Source: Dama dama | Taxonomy: Eukaryota > Chordata > Mammalia > Artiodactyla > Cervidae | Reading direction: 5' to 3' | NCBI RefSeq assembly: GCF_033118175.1 | Contig: NC_083698.1 | Coordinates: 75,981,001 to 76,045,000 of the forward strand | Length of the DNA: 64,000 nt | Part shown: positions 34,561 to 45,955 of the stretch, piece by piece | Position numbering within the stretch: position 1 is the first letter of the stretch | Layout of the letters: each line of letters starts with the position of its first letter | Position numbers and translations under genes: made by a program | The notes under the pieces: model-generated | The model's input: only the letters and a program-made list of their open reading frames with translations | The model's database searches: none | What the model was told of the DNA's origin: nothing

Positions 34561-36529
34561 TGGAAGAACTTTTCTACACATGGGAGAGGAGGCAGGGATG
34601 GGTTTTACTTGTTTGGGGTGCACATGTGTTTTAGATACGGAGGTTTGTTCTTAGAGAGCCAAACATTCTAAACAAAGAATGGGATTAATCAGAAAATAAA
34701 CCCAGGAATCCTAGCAAATGGAAGGGGATGGAATTGGCTCAATGCTACAAGGATTAACATTGAAGAAGGAAATTCAGTAAGGGCCCACACTAGCATGGAA
34801 ACATTTAAGGAACAAAATGGTTAGAGTGTACATGCCTAATACCTCAGAAACCCTCAGAGAAGCAGAAGCAGGCATCAGAGGTACCTGGGGTGATGGGAAA
34901 AATGAGCAGAAAGACTTGAGTGGAGGTTAGTTTGAAAAAGGCAGTGTCTAGAATGGCAGATGGATCTGGTCAGAGAGGAGGAAAGGTCCAGATGAACAGG
35001 CTGAGTTGGAGATCCTAAATTTGTCACAGACTGCGGTAGGGTACACGTTCAGAGTGATAGCAATGGATGGTTTGCTGGGGACAATATGCCCAGGTAGTCA
35101 GGTTCATGGTGCCGGCCATGTCAAGACCATGTAGGGTCACATCTTACAGGTTGGAACCAGATGGAAAGGACGTGGAATCATGATAGAAATAATGGGAGGG
35201 TATAAGGGGAAAACTGGAAGAGTGGGTACCCCTAGGAATTCCTGTTAACATGAAGATCACTGGATCCCCATCCTCAGGTTAATCTGTTGGTGATTTCCAG
35301 CTAACTGTGCTGTTAGGAATGAGTCTGGGGTGATTATTAATGAGATCATAGGTGGTCTATGGTCCAGGTTTGAGAAATCTGGGAGTAGATGCTACAAGGC
35401 CCAGAAGACTTGTATGATGTATAACACTTATAAGACTTGAAAAGCAAGGGTATCCAGAAAAAAGAGGTGAGAAATGTGAGTCTCTGCTCAGAAATTTAGG
35501 AATTGACTTTATTTTTTGGTGAGAAGTTCAGAAGCAGGAGGCCCTTGATGACAGCAAGATCCAGACAGCACGTGGAATGCCTTGCAGAGGAGGGAGAAGC
35601 ATGTGGGGATGTGGCAGATCAGGAAGCTAAGGAAATCTGCATTTTGGTTTTGGGGAGTCTTCCATGTAGTTGATTAATAAAAACTTTCTTTGTACTAAAA
35701 CAGTGTTTCTCCAACTCGTGTTCCACGGAAGAAGATATGCAGTTGTAAGCAATGCTAAGGAAAAGCAATGACAAGAAAGTGTTTTATGGTCAAGCTATTT
35801 AGGCAAATACTAGTTTATAGAAAAGACAAGAATATTTGTTTATTGTGTATTTCCCAGAGGCTTTCCTATGTTACTGTGTTTTATGAATGACTAATGAGAC
35901 TGCAGCATGGTGCTCAGATGTATTTAACCAGAGGAAACTTTTTTCATAAAAATGTATTTTAACAGCCCTTGGAACTGAAGTTCTGCAAAAAAGGGAAGGG
36001 AGACATGGAAAAGGAAGAGACAAGAAGAGAAATGCAGGATCTAGGTGCCTGAACTCACATCAGACAAGGTAATGCTGCCAGGATCTGTCCCCACCTGGTT
36101 TCTCTCTCCTCCTGTCCCCCACAGACACTATCCATTTCTGCACAGTAGACGGCAGACCTCTCAGACACCCTGCACATCTTCTCAACATCTGGAAATTCCT
36201 ATCAACCAAGCTTTTCTAAGAAGTGTGTTCATCATAAACTGTTCTCAAACAATTTAATGGAATAATCCAAAGTTCTCTATTTGCTAGTGGTTTTAGTACA
36301 TCCCTTTTTGAAAGTTGTTTCTTTTTGTTTGTTTGTTTTCTTTTCTTTTCTTTTTTAAACATATCTTGAACTTCAGTTAATGCTTTGGGGCATTTACTAA
36401 AGTAACAATTTTCTCTTTAGTCTGTGAATGACAATAATAGATTTCTACAATTGGACCTTCTTTGCATTCTTCAGTAAACTCCAGCTGGTAATTATGTATT
36501 ATTCATTATTTTTAAAAATATACCAAAGG
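34561..36529. other. 2 kb unassigned, no gene seen
   Basis: No gene recognised. A stretch beginning cagtgtttctccaactcgtgttccacgg at about 35701 resembles the end of an hAT/Charlie-type DNA transposon, but I found no matching inverted end. A T-rich (ttttg/tttct)n tract lies at 36318-36357. The 34700-35650 part is single-copy by appearance. Confidence 0.35.
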
Positions 36530-36647
36530 TGAGATTTTCCTGATGGTCCAGTGGTTAAGACTCTACACTGCCAATGCAGGGGTTGCAGGTCTGATCCCTG
36601 GTTGGGGAACTAAGATCCCACATGCACTGCAGCATGGCCAAAAGATA

Positions 36648-36649
<2 letters not shown>
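36530..36649 (+). mobile_element. CHR-2-type SINE
   Basis: Forward: gattttcctgatggtccagtggttaag, tgcaggggttgcaggtctgatccc (B box lacking CG), ttggggaactaagatcccaca, gcagcatggccaaaa. Its A-rich tail has turned into the (CA)n array that follows directly. Confidence 0.9.

Positions 36650-36684
<35 letters not shown>
36650..36684 (+). repeat. (AC)n microsatellite at SINE tail
   Basis: About 17 AC units placed exactly at the tail of the CHR-2 copy. Confidence 0.95.
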
Positions 36685-36687
<3 letters not shown>

Positions 36688-36894
36688 ATCTATATCAATG
36701 GGTAGATGGATAGGTGTGACTAATTTTTCATTGAAAAGTTTTTCATCTGTGTTCATAAGACTCAACTTATAGATTTACTTTCTTATTTTGTTTTTGTCCA
36801 ATTTGTTGTTAGAGCCAATCCTAGTCATATGAAGTCAAATAGAGTGGCTTCCTGTCACTGTCTGTGCTCTGGAATTTTAAAAAATGCATCCTAT

Positions 36895-37075
36895 GGGACT
36901 TATGAGTCCCTGATGAATGGTGTAACTTGTGCAAAACCATCTAGGCCTGGTGGGTTTGGATAATACTTTACCTTATTCTAGGTTGGTATATTTAGACCTT
37001 CTACCTCATCTTCAGACAAATTTGTAAATTTGATTTTCCCAGAAAACTATGTGTTTCCAGTATATTTCCAAATTA
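36895..37075 (-). mobile_element. L1 ORF2 trace
   Basis: Words like accatctaggcctggtgggttt followed by a ttctacctcatcttcagac block recall the reverse complement of the L1 reverse-transcriptase region. Strongly diverged and short. Confidence 0.4.
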
Positions 37076-37129
37076 TTGAAATGAACCTAGACATAATTTT
37101 AAAAATAAAAAATCTGTCAAGTATAATAT

Positions 37130-37560
37130 GCACTTGGTAAAATCAAATTATTATAAAAGAGGGTGTATGATAAATAATTAGCCTTCCTCCTATCCCTAAT
37201 TATAGTCCCCACTTTTTTCTGCCACTTATACACTCACAGGCTGTGAGTTCCCAGCTTTCTTATTTAATCCCCAGGCAGAGACATTTCGTGCATATTTGTG
37301 TGTGTGTATGTGTTCATGTCAGACACACTTGCAGACATATTCCTTTTAAAAATACAAACAGTATATTATATACACTGCTTGGCACCCTAATTTTTTTCAC
37401 TTACTGTTATTTTTTGAAGAGAGTTACATATCAGTACTTGTAGAAGGGGCTTCTTAATGGAAACAAAATATAGCTACTGATATACCATGATTTACTCAAT
37501 CTCTCCTCCTATTTCCAGTCTTTGATTCTATAATTAATAGTTGTTTCTTATTCTCCACTT
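37130..37560 (-). mobile_element. L1ME-like 3' UTR fragment
   Basis: Reverse traces: tattccttttaaaaatacaaacagtatattatatacactgc, a tttttttcacttactgttatt block, gagttacatatcagtacttg, gatataccatgatttactcaatc. The order matches an old L1 3' region. It cannot be the same element as the trace at 36895-37075, because their order is wrong for one reverse copy. Confidence 0.55.
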
Positions 37561-39545
37561 GTAATAACTAATGGGTTTTGTAACAAAATAAGAACCAATA
37601 AAAGTAATAAGTTATTATAAGGTTGCAAGAGTCAAAATTAACACCATAAGACTTGAAAAGCATTGACAGTGACAAAATTTACACCATCACATTTTATATG
37701 CTAATGAGGAAACACAGGCCTCCAAAGATGTAACCCAGGACAATGGAGTCACACGGGCATGAGGGCAGAAATTGACAATGGAAGCTCCCTGGTACATTCT
37801 GCCGAGAGGAGCAACTCAACCACTATACTTGTAGAGTGGATGGACCAGCCACCGAGACAATCTGCTGATGTGGAATTAGTTGGACAGAGAGAATTTCGTA
37901 AATTATAAGGCACCACCTTCTGACCTATATTCAAGGAAATCACCAGTCTTGTTGCTTTCCGGGTTCATCCAGTTTATACTCCCTGAGTGCCAGGCAGGCA
38001 GCGGGTGCTGTGGATGTCATAGAAAAGAACAAATATTCTACTCCCACTTATTTTGGGTTTCACAGTCCTACTATTATTTCACAGTCTATATTCCCTATAG
38101 TAGGTCTGAGGAATAAGGGAGAAGGAAAAATAAAGAAAGGATGTTGAGTGTAAAGGTATCTGAGATGCAGTTGTATAATATTAAGGCTTAGGGGCCTGTG
38201 GAGACAGATATTTTTCTCTCTGATTTGACTCTTCAGTGATTGAATGCTTTAGTTAAAATGGAGTTCATATAACTATCATTCAACATCATTTATAGTTTTA
38301 TTGGAGGAGTAATGTAAATTTTGATTTTTCAGGGGGTGCACACATGTGTACTGGAATCCCACATGTGAAGCAGATTGCAACAGAGTAAACCTTCCTAGGT
38401 ATGCTAGTAAAGATAGAGGTGGAGCCAAGTCTCTCAGCACTACCGAGGTCCTTGACGGTATGTAATCACACCAAAGACAATGGTTATGTTCACGAGGTCT
38501 CACCTTGTCAGTAAAAATACTACTTTTACTCTATTTACTATTTTCACATGTATCTTGATCACCAAACTTGATACTTTGGAGAAGTTCACATTCTGAATCA
38601 TCCCATGAATTATTTAATGTTACATAGCCTGAATTACACCAACTTTAGAATTTTTGAACATTATAAATTATTAGGCATGTCGACCAGTTAAATAGCATAC
38701 GCGTTTCTTGAACAATTTCTACCTTCATTTAAAAATCCACTAATTCTCATATGTTTCTGACTCATCTTCACATCAGTCATCAAAATAGGATCATTTAATA
38801 GCCATTTGATCTGAGGTTCCTTTTTTAAGTTTCAAGCCTTTCCTTTTAGAAGCAGTAAGCAGCATTTTGTCAGTGGCAGGGAATTGAAAACACCAAAGAC
38901 TTGACGCTGAAACTTGAAATGCAACTAAAATTAATCCAACAAGTTCTTCCATCCTTCCTTGCAGCATACTTACTGCTCTTCTAAGTGAGGCTTTCCATTA
39001 TTTTTAATAGACCATTGCCCTAGTACTGTTTCCAAGCCCACAAAGGGTAAACAAAGAGAATGAGAGTGCTCCACCCTTTCAGAGACTGGTTTTGCCTCAT
39101 ACCACGAATGCTGCAAGCCTGAAGACCTCAGAACAGCATCTGTTTAGGAACCCCAGGTTGCTAACAAATAAATAGTTAGGAGTCAATTACTTTGGTATCT
39201 GCACGGAAACAGTAATATGGGCAGCTCTCTCCCTCCACTGGACTTCTGTCTAGACTGCCAAGAAAATCCCATTGCCCTAGAGATGAAAGGAACACAGAAA
39301 TGGCAATAACAAATGTCGCTAAATATATAACATTCCATTCCAAGCACAATAGGCAACTGGAACATTTCTTGTATTCTGAAATAATTCGATGGCCCCAAAA
39401 CACAAAGGAAACTTTCAGTCTCTAAAAACCATCATTTTGCATTACCTCTAAGTACAAGTGGAGACTCTGAAGAGAAAAGTAGAGACGGAGAAGAAGATTG
39501 AAACAAAGACGAGAAAGAGATTAAGAATGAAAAATATGGAATTAC
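37561..39545. other. 2 kb unassigned sequence
   Basis: No gene or clear repeat recognised. Frames at 37749-37943, 37880-38116 and 39176-39403 (64-78 codons) lack motifs. Confidence 0.4.
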
Positions 39546-39754
39546 ATGGGCTTCCCAGGTGGGCAGAGTGGTAAAGAATCTGCCTGACAATGCAAGAGAT
39601 GCAGGTTTGATCCTTGGGCTGGGAAGATCCCCTAGAGTAGGCAATGGCAACCCACTTCAGTATTCTTGCCTGAAAGATACAGCCTGGGGGGCTATAGTTC
39701 ATGAGGTCACAAAGAGTCAGACAAGACTGAGCAACTGAACACACATACACACAC
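39546..39754 (+). mobile_element. Bov-tA SINE
   Basis: Forward: ggcttcccaggtgggcagagtggtaaag, gcaggtttgatccttgg (decayed B box), gggaagatcccctagagtagg, tcacaaagagtcagacaag, ending in an (ac)n tail. An 8 bp duplication, ggaattac, at 39538-39545 and 39755-39762. Confidence 0.92.
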
Positions 39755-39880
39755 GGAATTACTAAATTGCACTTCCCGTTAAGAATCCAGATGATGTGAC
39801 TATAACATAACATCAAATTATGTTTTTTATCCAGAAACCAGTGTCACCGAGACTCTTTGATTATAGTTCCCGGAATCCAG

Positions 39881-40229
39881 GCTTCCCTGGTGGCTCAGTG
39901 GTAAAGAATCCTCCTGCCCACGCAGGAGACATCAATCCCTGATCCAGGAGGATTCCCATTGCCTTGGAGCAACTAAGCCTGTGTGTTCACAACTACTGAG
40001 CCTGTGCTCTAGAGCCTCGGAGTTACAACTACTGAGCCCACACGGCGCAACTAGTGAAGGCCTTGTGCCCTAGAACCCGTGCTCTGCAACAAGATAAGCC
40101 ACTGCAGTAAGAAGTCACTGCATAGCAGCTAGAGAGTGGCTCCTGCTCTCCAACTAGAGAAAAGCCTGTGCAGAAACAAAGATCTAGCACAGCCAAAAAT
40201 AAATAAAATTGATAAAATTTAAAAAAAAA
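39881..40229 (+). mobile_element. CHR-1/CHRL-type tRNA-derived SINE
   Basis: About 350 bp forward: ggcttccctggtggctcagtggtaaag head, then the diagnostic body of CHR-1-like elements with repeated acaactactgagcc motifs (tgtgtgttcacaactactgagcctg, agttacaactactgagccc, gtgctctgcaacaagataagcc, ctccaactagagaaaagcc) and a catagccaaaaataaataaaa-like end. Duplication ttcccggaatccag/ttcctggaatccag at 39867-39880 and 40230-40243; the one difference is a CG to TG change. The only long CHR-1-type copy in the window. Confidence 0.9.
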
Positions 40230-40243
40230 TTCCTGGAATCCAG

Positions 40244-41769
40244 TACAAAGTGCTCACTTGAATTAAAACAAACATCAACTGGCCTCCTCTGAAGGAGGCC
40301 AATTATAGCAAGTCCCCTGGAAGTAAAAGAGGATTGGGTTCTCCTGTGCTATACCAAGCATCTTTGATGTTACTGAGCCCCCACTTTATCTTTAAGAAGT
40401 GTAAGAGGTGGCTGTTAGCAGAGAAATAGTTCCCAAGTTCTCACAATAGATGAGGCTCTCCAGAGATGCTTGACAGCTACTGTTCTCTGTGAGCATATCT
40501 GCTCTCCAATTTAATTTGGAAGTAATATGCATGCATGCATTTAATTAATTCTATGAATAACCTTCAAAGACAGAGGTAGTTATTGAAGAGCACGGAAGAG
40601 GCAAGGTGAACCTTTCTATAAGGATTTTCCTTAAATCAGTCAATCGTACGAGCAATCAGTTGTCTCACTCAATTCTCCTTCTTGCTGTCTCTAAACAATT
40701 TCTCTCCTTGGTTCATGGTTCTGTGATTTAAGAATGCTTTTAGCACATAAAGTAGACTTATTCCTTGGCCCATGGATACTGGTTTCCACTTAGATGCAAG
40801 TTGGACTCGCCAACTCTGTTCTTTAAGGTAAGGAAGGGCTGGAATTTTCTAAGACATCTAGGAAAATCTCTGGGTCTATCAGATCATATTTTAAAGGCAC
40901 AAGAGAGCTCCGTGGTATGTCCATGATCCTATTTGATTTATTTCCCATGCAAACAATCACCAGCCTTATAAACAGTTTATATACTCCTCCAAATTTTGGT
41001 AGTGCAAATCCACAATTTTAGGATAAGAGTGCAAACAGCTCTTTAACATCACCAAATAAAAAGTGCATTTGTATTAACAATATGTACGCTATTTTCAGTC
41101 TTGGACCCTATTATTAATTTTATTTGTGCTATTTTTCATTGTTTTAATTATTATGGGTTAAGGGTTTATCTTTTCCATTCTCTCTTATGCCTTTCCCTAC
41201 CCTCAACCTTTCTGGCTACCTTTAAAACGTGATTGATTTATGGCACCTTTTTTAAAAAGATTGCTTGTGTAGTTTGGTTGAGGTGTAGATAGTTGTCTTC
41301 TTTTATTGGTTTATTTAATTGGTTGTTTCCATGGTAACATTTTTAGTATGTATTTTCAGAAGGTTGAAGGATGCTTTGGGGCTTTTGTGCGGTGGTCTGT
41401 TGATCTTCAACAGACCCTAACAGGATTCCTTTGTGCATTTTTGTCCCCTGTTTTTGAGTGATTTGACTTCTTTAACCCTTCAGAGGCTAAGAAAGAACCA
41501 TTGCTTCTAAGCATCGAATATTTAGACAATGGTGGTCTGATGGGAGTTGAGGGCGGGGGCCAGTCTGTAACCATGGAATCCTTTTCATGAGAGATTCAAA
41601 ACAGAGACTGTAAAGAGGCATCTAAGATTTTTATACTATAATTATGAAGTTTATATAATATAATGTGGCTGTTTATTTTATATTTGGTTGTCAGTGAAAG
41701 GAAGTGCAGCTTTTTTTTTTTTTGGACCTTAATTGTTGCTGAGTGGCTGTTCTTGGTGAATTGCTTTTT
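40244..41769. other. Unassigned AT-rich sequence
   Basis: No gene or clear repeat recognised. A poly(T) of 13 lies near 41711-41723. Confidence 0.4.
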
Positions 41770-41811
41770 GAGAGACTTAGTTGTGTAGTTGAGAGACTTA
41801 GTTGTGTCCTG
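41770..41811 (+). repeat. 21 bp tandem duplication
   Basis: Two adjacent copies of gagagacttagttgtg followed by tagtt and tcctg. The second copy overlaps the left target-site duplication of the Bov-A that follows. Confidence 0.85.
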
Positions 41812-41945
41812 GAGAAGGAAATGGCAACCCACTCCAGTGTTCTTGCCTGGAGAATCCCAGGGACAGAGGAGCCTGGTGGGCTGCCGTCTATGGGGTCGCA
41901 CAGAGTCGGACATGACTGAAGTGATTTAGTAGCAGCAGCAGCAGC
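41812..41945 (+). mobile_element. Bov-A SINE monomer with (AGC)n tail
   Basis: One A-type unit: gagaaggaaatggcaaccc, tcttgcctggagaatccc, gtctatggggtcgcacagagtcgg, ending in tagcagcagcagcagc. Perfect 12 bp duplication agttgtgtcctg at 41800-41811 and 41946-41957. CG dinucleotides in the tail (gtcgg) are retained, so it looks young. Confidence 0.95.
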
Positions 41946-41968
41946 AGTTGTGTCCTGTGCTTAAAGGA

Positions 41969-42190
41969 GGGCTTCCCAGGTGGTGCTAGCGGTAAAGAAC
42001 CTGGTTGCCAGTGCAGGAGAAATAAGAGACACAGGTTTGATCAGGAAGATCCCCTGGAGGAGGGGGTGGAAACCCAATACAGTATTCTTCCTGGAGAATT
42101 CCACGGACAGAAGAGCCTGGTGGGCTATATAGTCCATAGGGTCCCAGAGAGTCATACATGACTGAAATGACTTTGTATGTGAGCATGCAA
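41969..42190 (+). mobile_element. Bov-tA SINE
   Basis: Forward: gggcttcccaggtggtgctagc, gtttgatcaggaagatcccc (B-box region with an 8 bp or so deletion), ggaggagggggtggaaaccc, gcctggtgggctatatagtcc, to catgactgaaatgac. Perfect 10 bp duplication gcttaaagga at 41959-41968 and 42191-42200. It landed 11 bp from the end of the preceding Bov-A. Confidence 0.93.
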
Positions 42191-42200
42191 GCTTAAAGGA

Positions 42201-42504
42201 TGCTGTAAGAAGGAAGATAATTCATGATATATAGTAACTTTCCTGTGTACAAAACTTCAAGTTGTGAACTTTCAAAGATGTGAATAGGCATTCCATCAAG
42301 GTCAGATGTAAGTAGAATTGTAGCTTAGACTTACAAACTTACTGTTAGATTTACGAACAAATTGGACTTAATGAACGCTCTCTCAGAATGAAATGCTTTG
42401 GTATGTAGGGGACTTACTGTATTTGGATATTTGTTCACTTCAACATATCCACTCAGCAAAGGACAACTCTGAAATATGGAAATAAGTATAAAGATTTTTG
42501 AAAA
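42201..42504. other. Unassigned sequence
   Basis: No gene or repeat recognised. Confidence 0.35.
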
Positions 42505-43265
42505 TGCAAGTTTCATGGGGCAGCCATTTTGGAAGATAGTTTGGTGATTTTGTACAAAACTAAACATACTCTTACCACATGATCCAGCAAATGTGCACCT
42601 AGGTACTTACCTAAAGGAGCTGTACATGGATTTTCATAACAGCTATATTCATAATTTCCATAACTTAGAAGCAAGCAAGATGTCTATCAGTAGGTGAATG
42701 GATAAATAAACTGTGGTACTTCCAGACAATGAAATAGTATTCAATGCTGAAAAGGAAATGAGCTATCAAGTCACAAAAAGATACAGAGAAAACTTAAGTG
42801 CATATTGTGAAGTAAAAGGAGCCAATATGAAAAGGCTGCAAACTGTATGATTCCAACTATACTACATTCTGGAAAAGGCAAACCTACAGAGACAGTAAAA
42901 AGATCAGTGGTTGACAGGGGCTTGTGTTGGGGAAGAGGTGAATAGGCAGATAACAAAGGAATTTACAGCAGTGAAAATATTCTGTATGATGTTATAATGA
43001 TGATGAAGATGGATATATTATGATATATTTGTCCAAACCCATAGAATGTACAACAAGAGTGAATCTTATACTACAGATTTTGGGTGATTATTATGTGTCA
43101 ATAAGGTTCATCCTTTGTAAAAAATGTACCACTCTGGTGAGTGATGCTGATATTGGGAGAGCTATGAATGTGTGGGGACAGTAGGTGTGTAAGAAATCTC
43201 TTACCTCCTTCTCAGTTCTGTTATAAGCCTAAAACTGCTCTGAAAAATCAAGTCTTTTAAAAATG
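42505..43265 (+). mobile_element. L1MA/L1MB-type 3' UTR
   Basis: Forward blocks in order: ttggtgattttgtacaaaac, gtaggtgaatggataaataaactgtgg, actgtatgattccaactatac, gtggttgacaggggcttg, tgtgggggacagtagg-like at 43170, and a final tctgttataagcctaaaactgctctgaaaaat. The 3' end lies near the aaaaatgcaa at 43261. Confidence 0.83.
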
Positions 43266-44104
43266 CAATTTTCAGACCTTAATACAATTCAGATATGAAA
43301 GTTGCACTCACATGTACTTAAATATTAATTGTTGAAATAACGGCATGGAAGAGATATTTTTGTTATTTTTAATGATAGTCATAACCTAAAATATTTACCA
43401 CACCCATCTTAGGTGCTAAAAGAAATTTTCATGGATTCTTTATTAATCCTGATTAATAAAGATCTCTTAGAAGAGATCACATATGATTTGAGATTCAAAT
43501 GGTACAATCATGCAATGTACTCTAGCTCTCTACATTTTTCCTCCTTGATTCATTACATTTTAGTGAGGAAATGGGCTGTAAAATACTCACACAACAAGGA
43601 GGGTGCTTATACTATTGTTTATATTTAATGTTAATAAAAGCTCTCCTGTCATGAAATTGAAAATATGTAAAACAATTATAAAATTGAGTTTTCGTTAGTT
43701 ATTATGAAATGATCTAAATATATAAGCTGTGACGCTTTTGTCAATTTCAGTAGTGGGACAGGTTATTTAGGTAGTCTTCCTTCCAATTGGCCAAAGTCCA
43801 TTATAATGGACATTATAATGGATTATAGGATCTCCAAATGGTTTTATACCGATTAAATTTCATCACAGTAATTATATTGCCAGAATCGTATATCAAATTT
43901 ACAGGATGTGGGAATGAAATGGAGCTGATACCCTAGATTGTATAATTTAAGTTAATAAAGATACTCTGAAAACTGTGAGAAGATTCTTCCCATCTCCTTC
44001 TTTACGTTCCCTAGCATGTATTCTATCTGGGTGAGTACCAGGGCCTGGGCTCAGCATTTTGCATGCACTGTTGCTTTCAAGGTAGTGAGGAGGCCAGCCT
44101 GTAG
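43266..44104. other. Unassigned AT-rich sequence
   Basis: No gene or repeat recognised. The 71-codon frame at 43413-43628 has no motif. A short direct repeat ttataatggacattataatgg lies at about 43801-43821. Confidence 0.4.
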
Positions 44105-44290
44105 GCTAAGTACATGGATGTTGAACTCAGGTTGAATCCTGCCTCTGCTGATTACTGTCTGTGCTCCATTTGGGCAAATTATCTAATATCTATGGATTTC
44201 AGTTTCCCCATTTGTAAAATGGGGACAATAGTTGTGTCTACCTCATAGGGTTCTTCTGAAGAGTCACTGAGATAAGTAAAACTAGAGGAG
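44105..44290 (+). mobile_element. MIR SINE
   Basis: Forward MIR: gttgaatcctgcctctgctgattactg, atttgggcaaattatctaat, tcagtttccccatttgtaaaatgggg, acctcatagggttcttctgaagag. The head is less clear. Confidence 0.85.
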
Positions 44291-45161
44291 ATTAGTTGTG
44301 TTCTTCCATCTTTTGGTGGAAGTGATTAGTATTTCTAAGGCTCTTGGTGGCAAAGAAAAATAAAAGGAGGTGGTAATTTGATGGCAAGACAAGATGACAA
44401 TGCCAGTGGTATACAACAAGGTGTTTTCTCTTAAAAAAAAATTGCTTTTATGAACTAGGATTAGAAAAATGATTTATTATTAAGGTTATAGAATTATATA
44501 ACTATCATAAAATTTAGGGAGAAAATCACTAGGACCAAGAACACAAATCTACCACAGAGAATGCTACTTAATATAGCATGTGCTATATGGAATTGTTCTT
44601 GGTCCCTAACTCACTGATAATACTATGACTCATATGGTATAGAGGTCCTAGTGTTTACTCAAACTGCCAGAGATTAAATCCCATATCATTATAAGGAAGA
44701 TTACTAACTCTAAGTTACTTTCAATTGGTGCCAATACCTATTGTTTTTGAGGATCAGAGAAAGATGAAATTATTAGCACATAGTTTATCCTCAGTAGAAG
44801 ATAGGAAAGGTGAAAGGTCAGCATTTGGTATAGAGATTTGGATGAGATTACAAAATCAGAAAGTGTTTGTACATTAAACTGTCAGGAAAAAAGCATTCAG
44901 GTCCTAGATTAAGCATTGAATGGCAGAAATCTCTTTTGCCATTTGCTTTTTAAGGAGACACTGGAAATATATTTAAATATAAAATTTTAACATATTATGA
45001 AAGTATATTGTAGGTACATTGTGGGACACTTTTAAGATATATACAGCAAAAGATGAAAACTAAAATTATCTTTAGTGTCCTAATCTTAACTCTGGTTATT
45101 TTCACCTTTACTTAGGCTCAACATAGAATTACATGAGAATCCTCTTATAAAATTGACATTT
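44291..45161. other. Unassigned AT-rich sequence
   Basis: No gene or repeat recognised. Confidence 0.4.
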
Positions 45162-45212
45162 TAAATTCAGTATACTACGAAAAAGAAAAAAAAGATAAAT
45201 TCAGTATACTAC
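45162..45212 (+). repeat. 17 bp direct repeat around A-rich tract
   Basis: taaattcagtatactac occurs twice (45162-45178 and 45196-45212) and encloses a 17-base run of mostly A (45179-45195). The bases before the first copy (catttt) followed by aaa resemble an L1 endonuclease cut site, so this looks like a retro-insertion reduced to its tail. Confidence 0.75.
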
Positions 45213-45366
45213 AAACAAACTTCCTATATCATTATATGTTCTCCTAGAACCATATTTTAAATATAATAGCTGCATTTTATTACTCTTTATAACACACTTT
45301 GCTTCATTGATTCATCCCCTAAATTATTTACATTAAGTGTAATGTAAATGTGGTAAATGTAAATGT

Positions 45367-45430
45367 GGCTATTTAGTTGCTAAGTCATGCCCATCTCTTT
45401 TGTGACCCCATGAACTATAGCCCATGTTCT
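45367..45430 (-). mobile_element. Bov-tA 3' fragment
   Basis: Short reverse piece: tatttagttgctaagtcatgcc, catctcttttgtgaccccatgaactatagccc. Only the BovB-derived end remains. Confidence 0.8.
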
Positions 45431-45589
45431 ATTTTATTTAAAATATTTCGCCACTAGAAACAAACTGTTGTAGCTAAATCTTTATACTAATTTATCACTA
45501 CTCACTTTTCATAGATTTCTGCAGTTAAATTGGTAAATTAAAGGGAATGTAGATTTCTTTGATGCTATACAGTGTTATACTTGCTACTC

Positions 45590-45955
45590 AGTTCAGTTCA
45601 TTTCAGTTGCTCAGTCGTGTCCGACTCTTTGTGACCCCATGGACCACAGCACCAGGCTTGGTGAACCACAGGACCAAGCCAGGCTTCCCTGTCCATCACC
45701 AGCTCCTGGAGCTTACTCAAACTCATGTCCATCGAGTCAGTGATACCATCAAACCATCTCATCCTCTATCGTCCCCTTCTCCTCTTGCCTTCAATCTTTC
45801 CCAGCATCATGGTCTTTTCCAATGAGTCAGTTCTTCACATCAGGTGGCCAAAGTATTGGAGTTTCAGCTTCAGCATCAGTCCTTCCAATGAATATTCAGG
45901 ACTGATTTCCTTTAGGACTGACTGGTTGGATCTCCTTACAGTCAAAGGGACTCTC
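45590..45955 (-). mobile_element. BovB LINE 3' fragment
   Basis: Reverse BovB: the left end tcagttcagttcatttcagttgctcag (the 3' end with tcagt repeats), then the three guides aactcatgtccatcgagtcagtgat, ctttcccagcatcatgg, tcaggtggccaaagtattgg, up to ggttggatctccttacagtc. It carries about 27 bp of extra sequence near 45650-45680 that partly repeats itself (accacag...ccaggctt). Coding content is decayed. Confidence 0.9.

Noticed and set aside
35701..35975. hAT/Charlie-like DNA transposon
   Set aside because: The left edge resembles a known transposon end, but no matching inverted end or 8 bp duplication was found.
41596..41913. 105-codon reverse frame starting MSDSVRPHRRQPTR
   Set aside because: The start is antisense Bov-A SINE. 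The same word recurs in the antisense of the Bov-A at 53217, so it is a repeat shadow.
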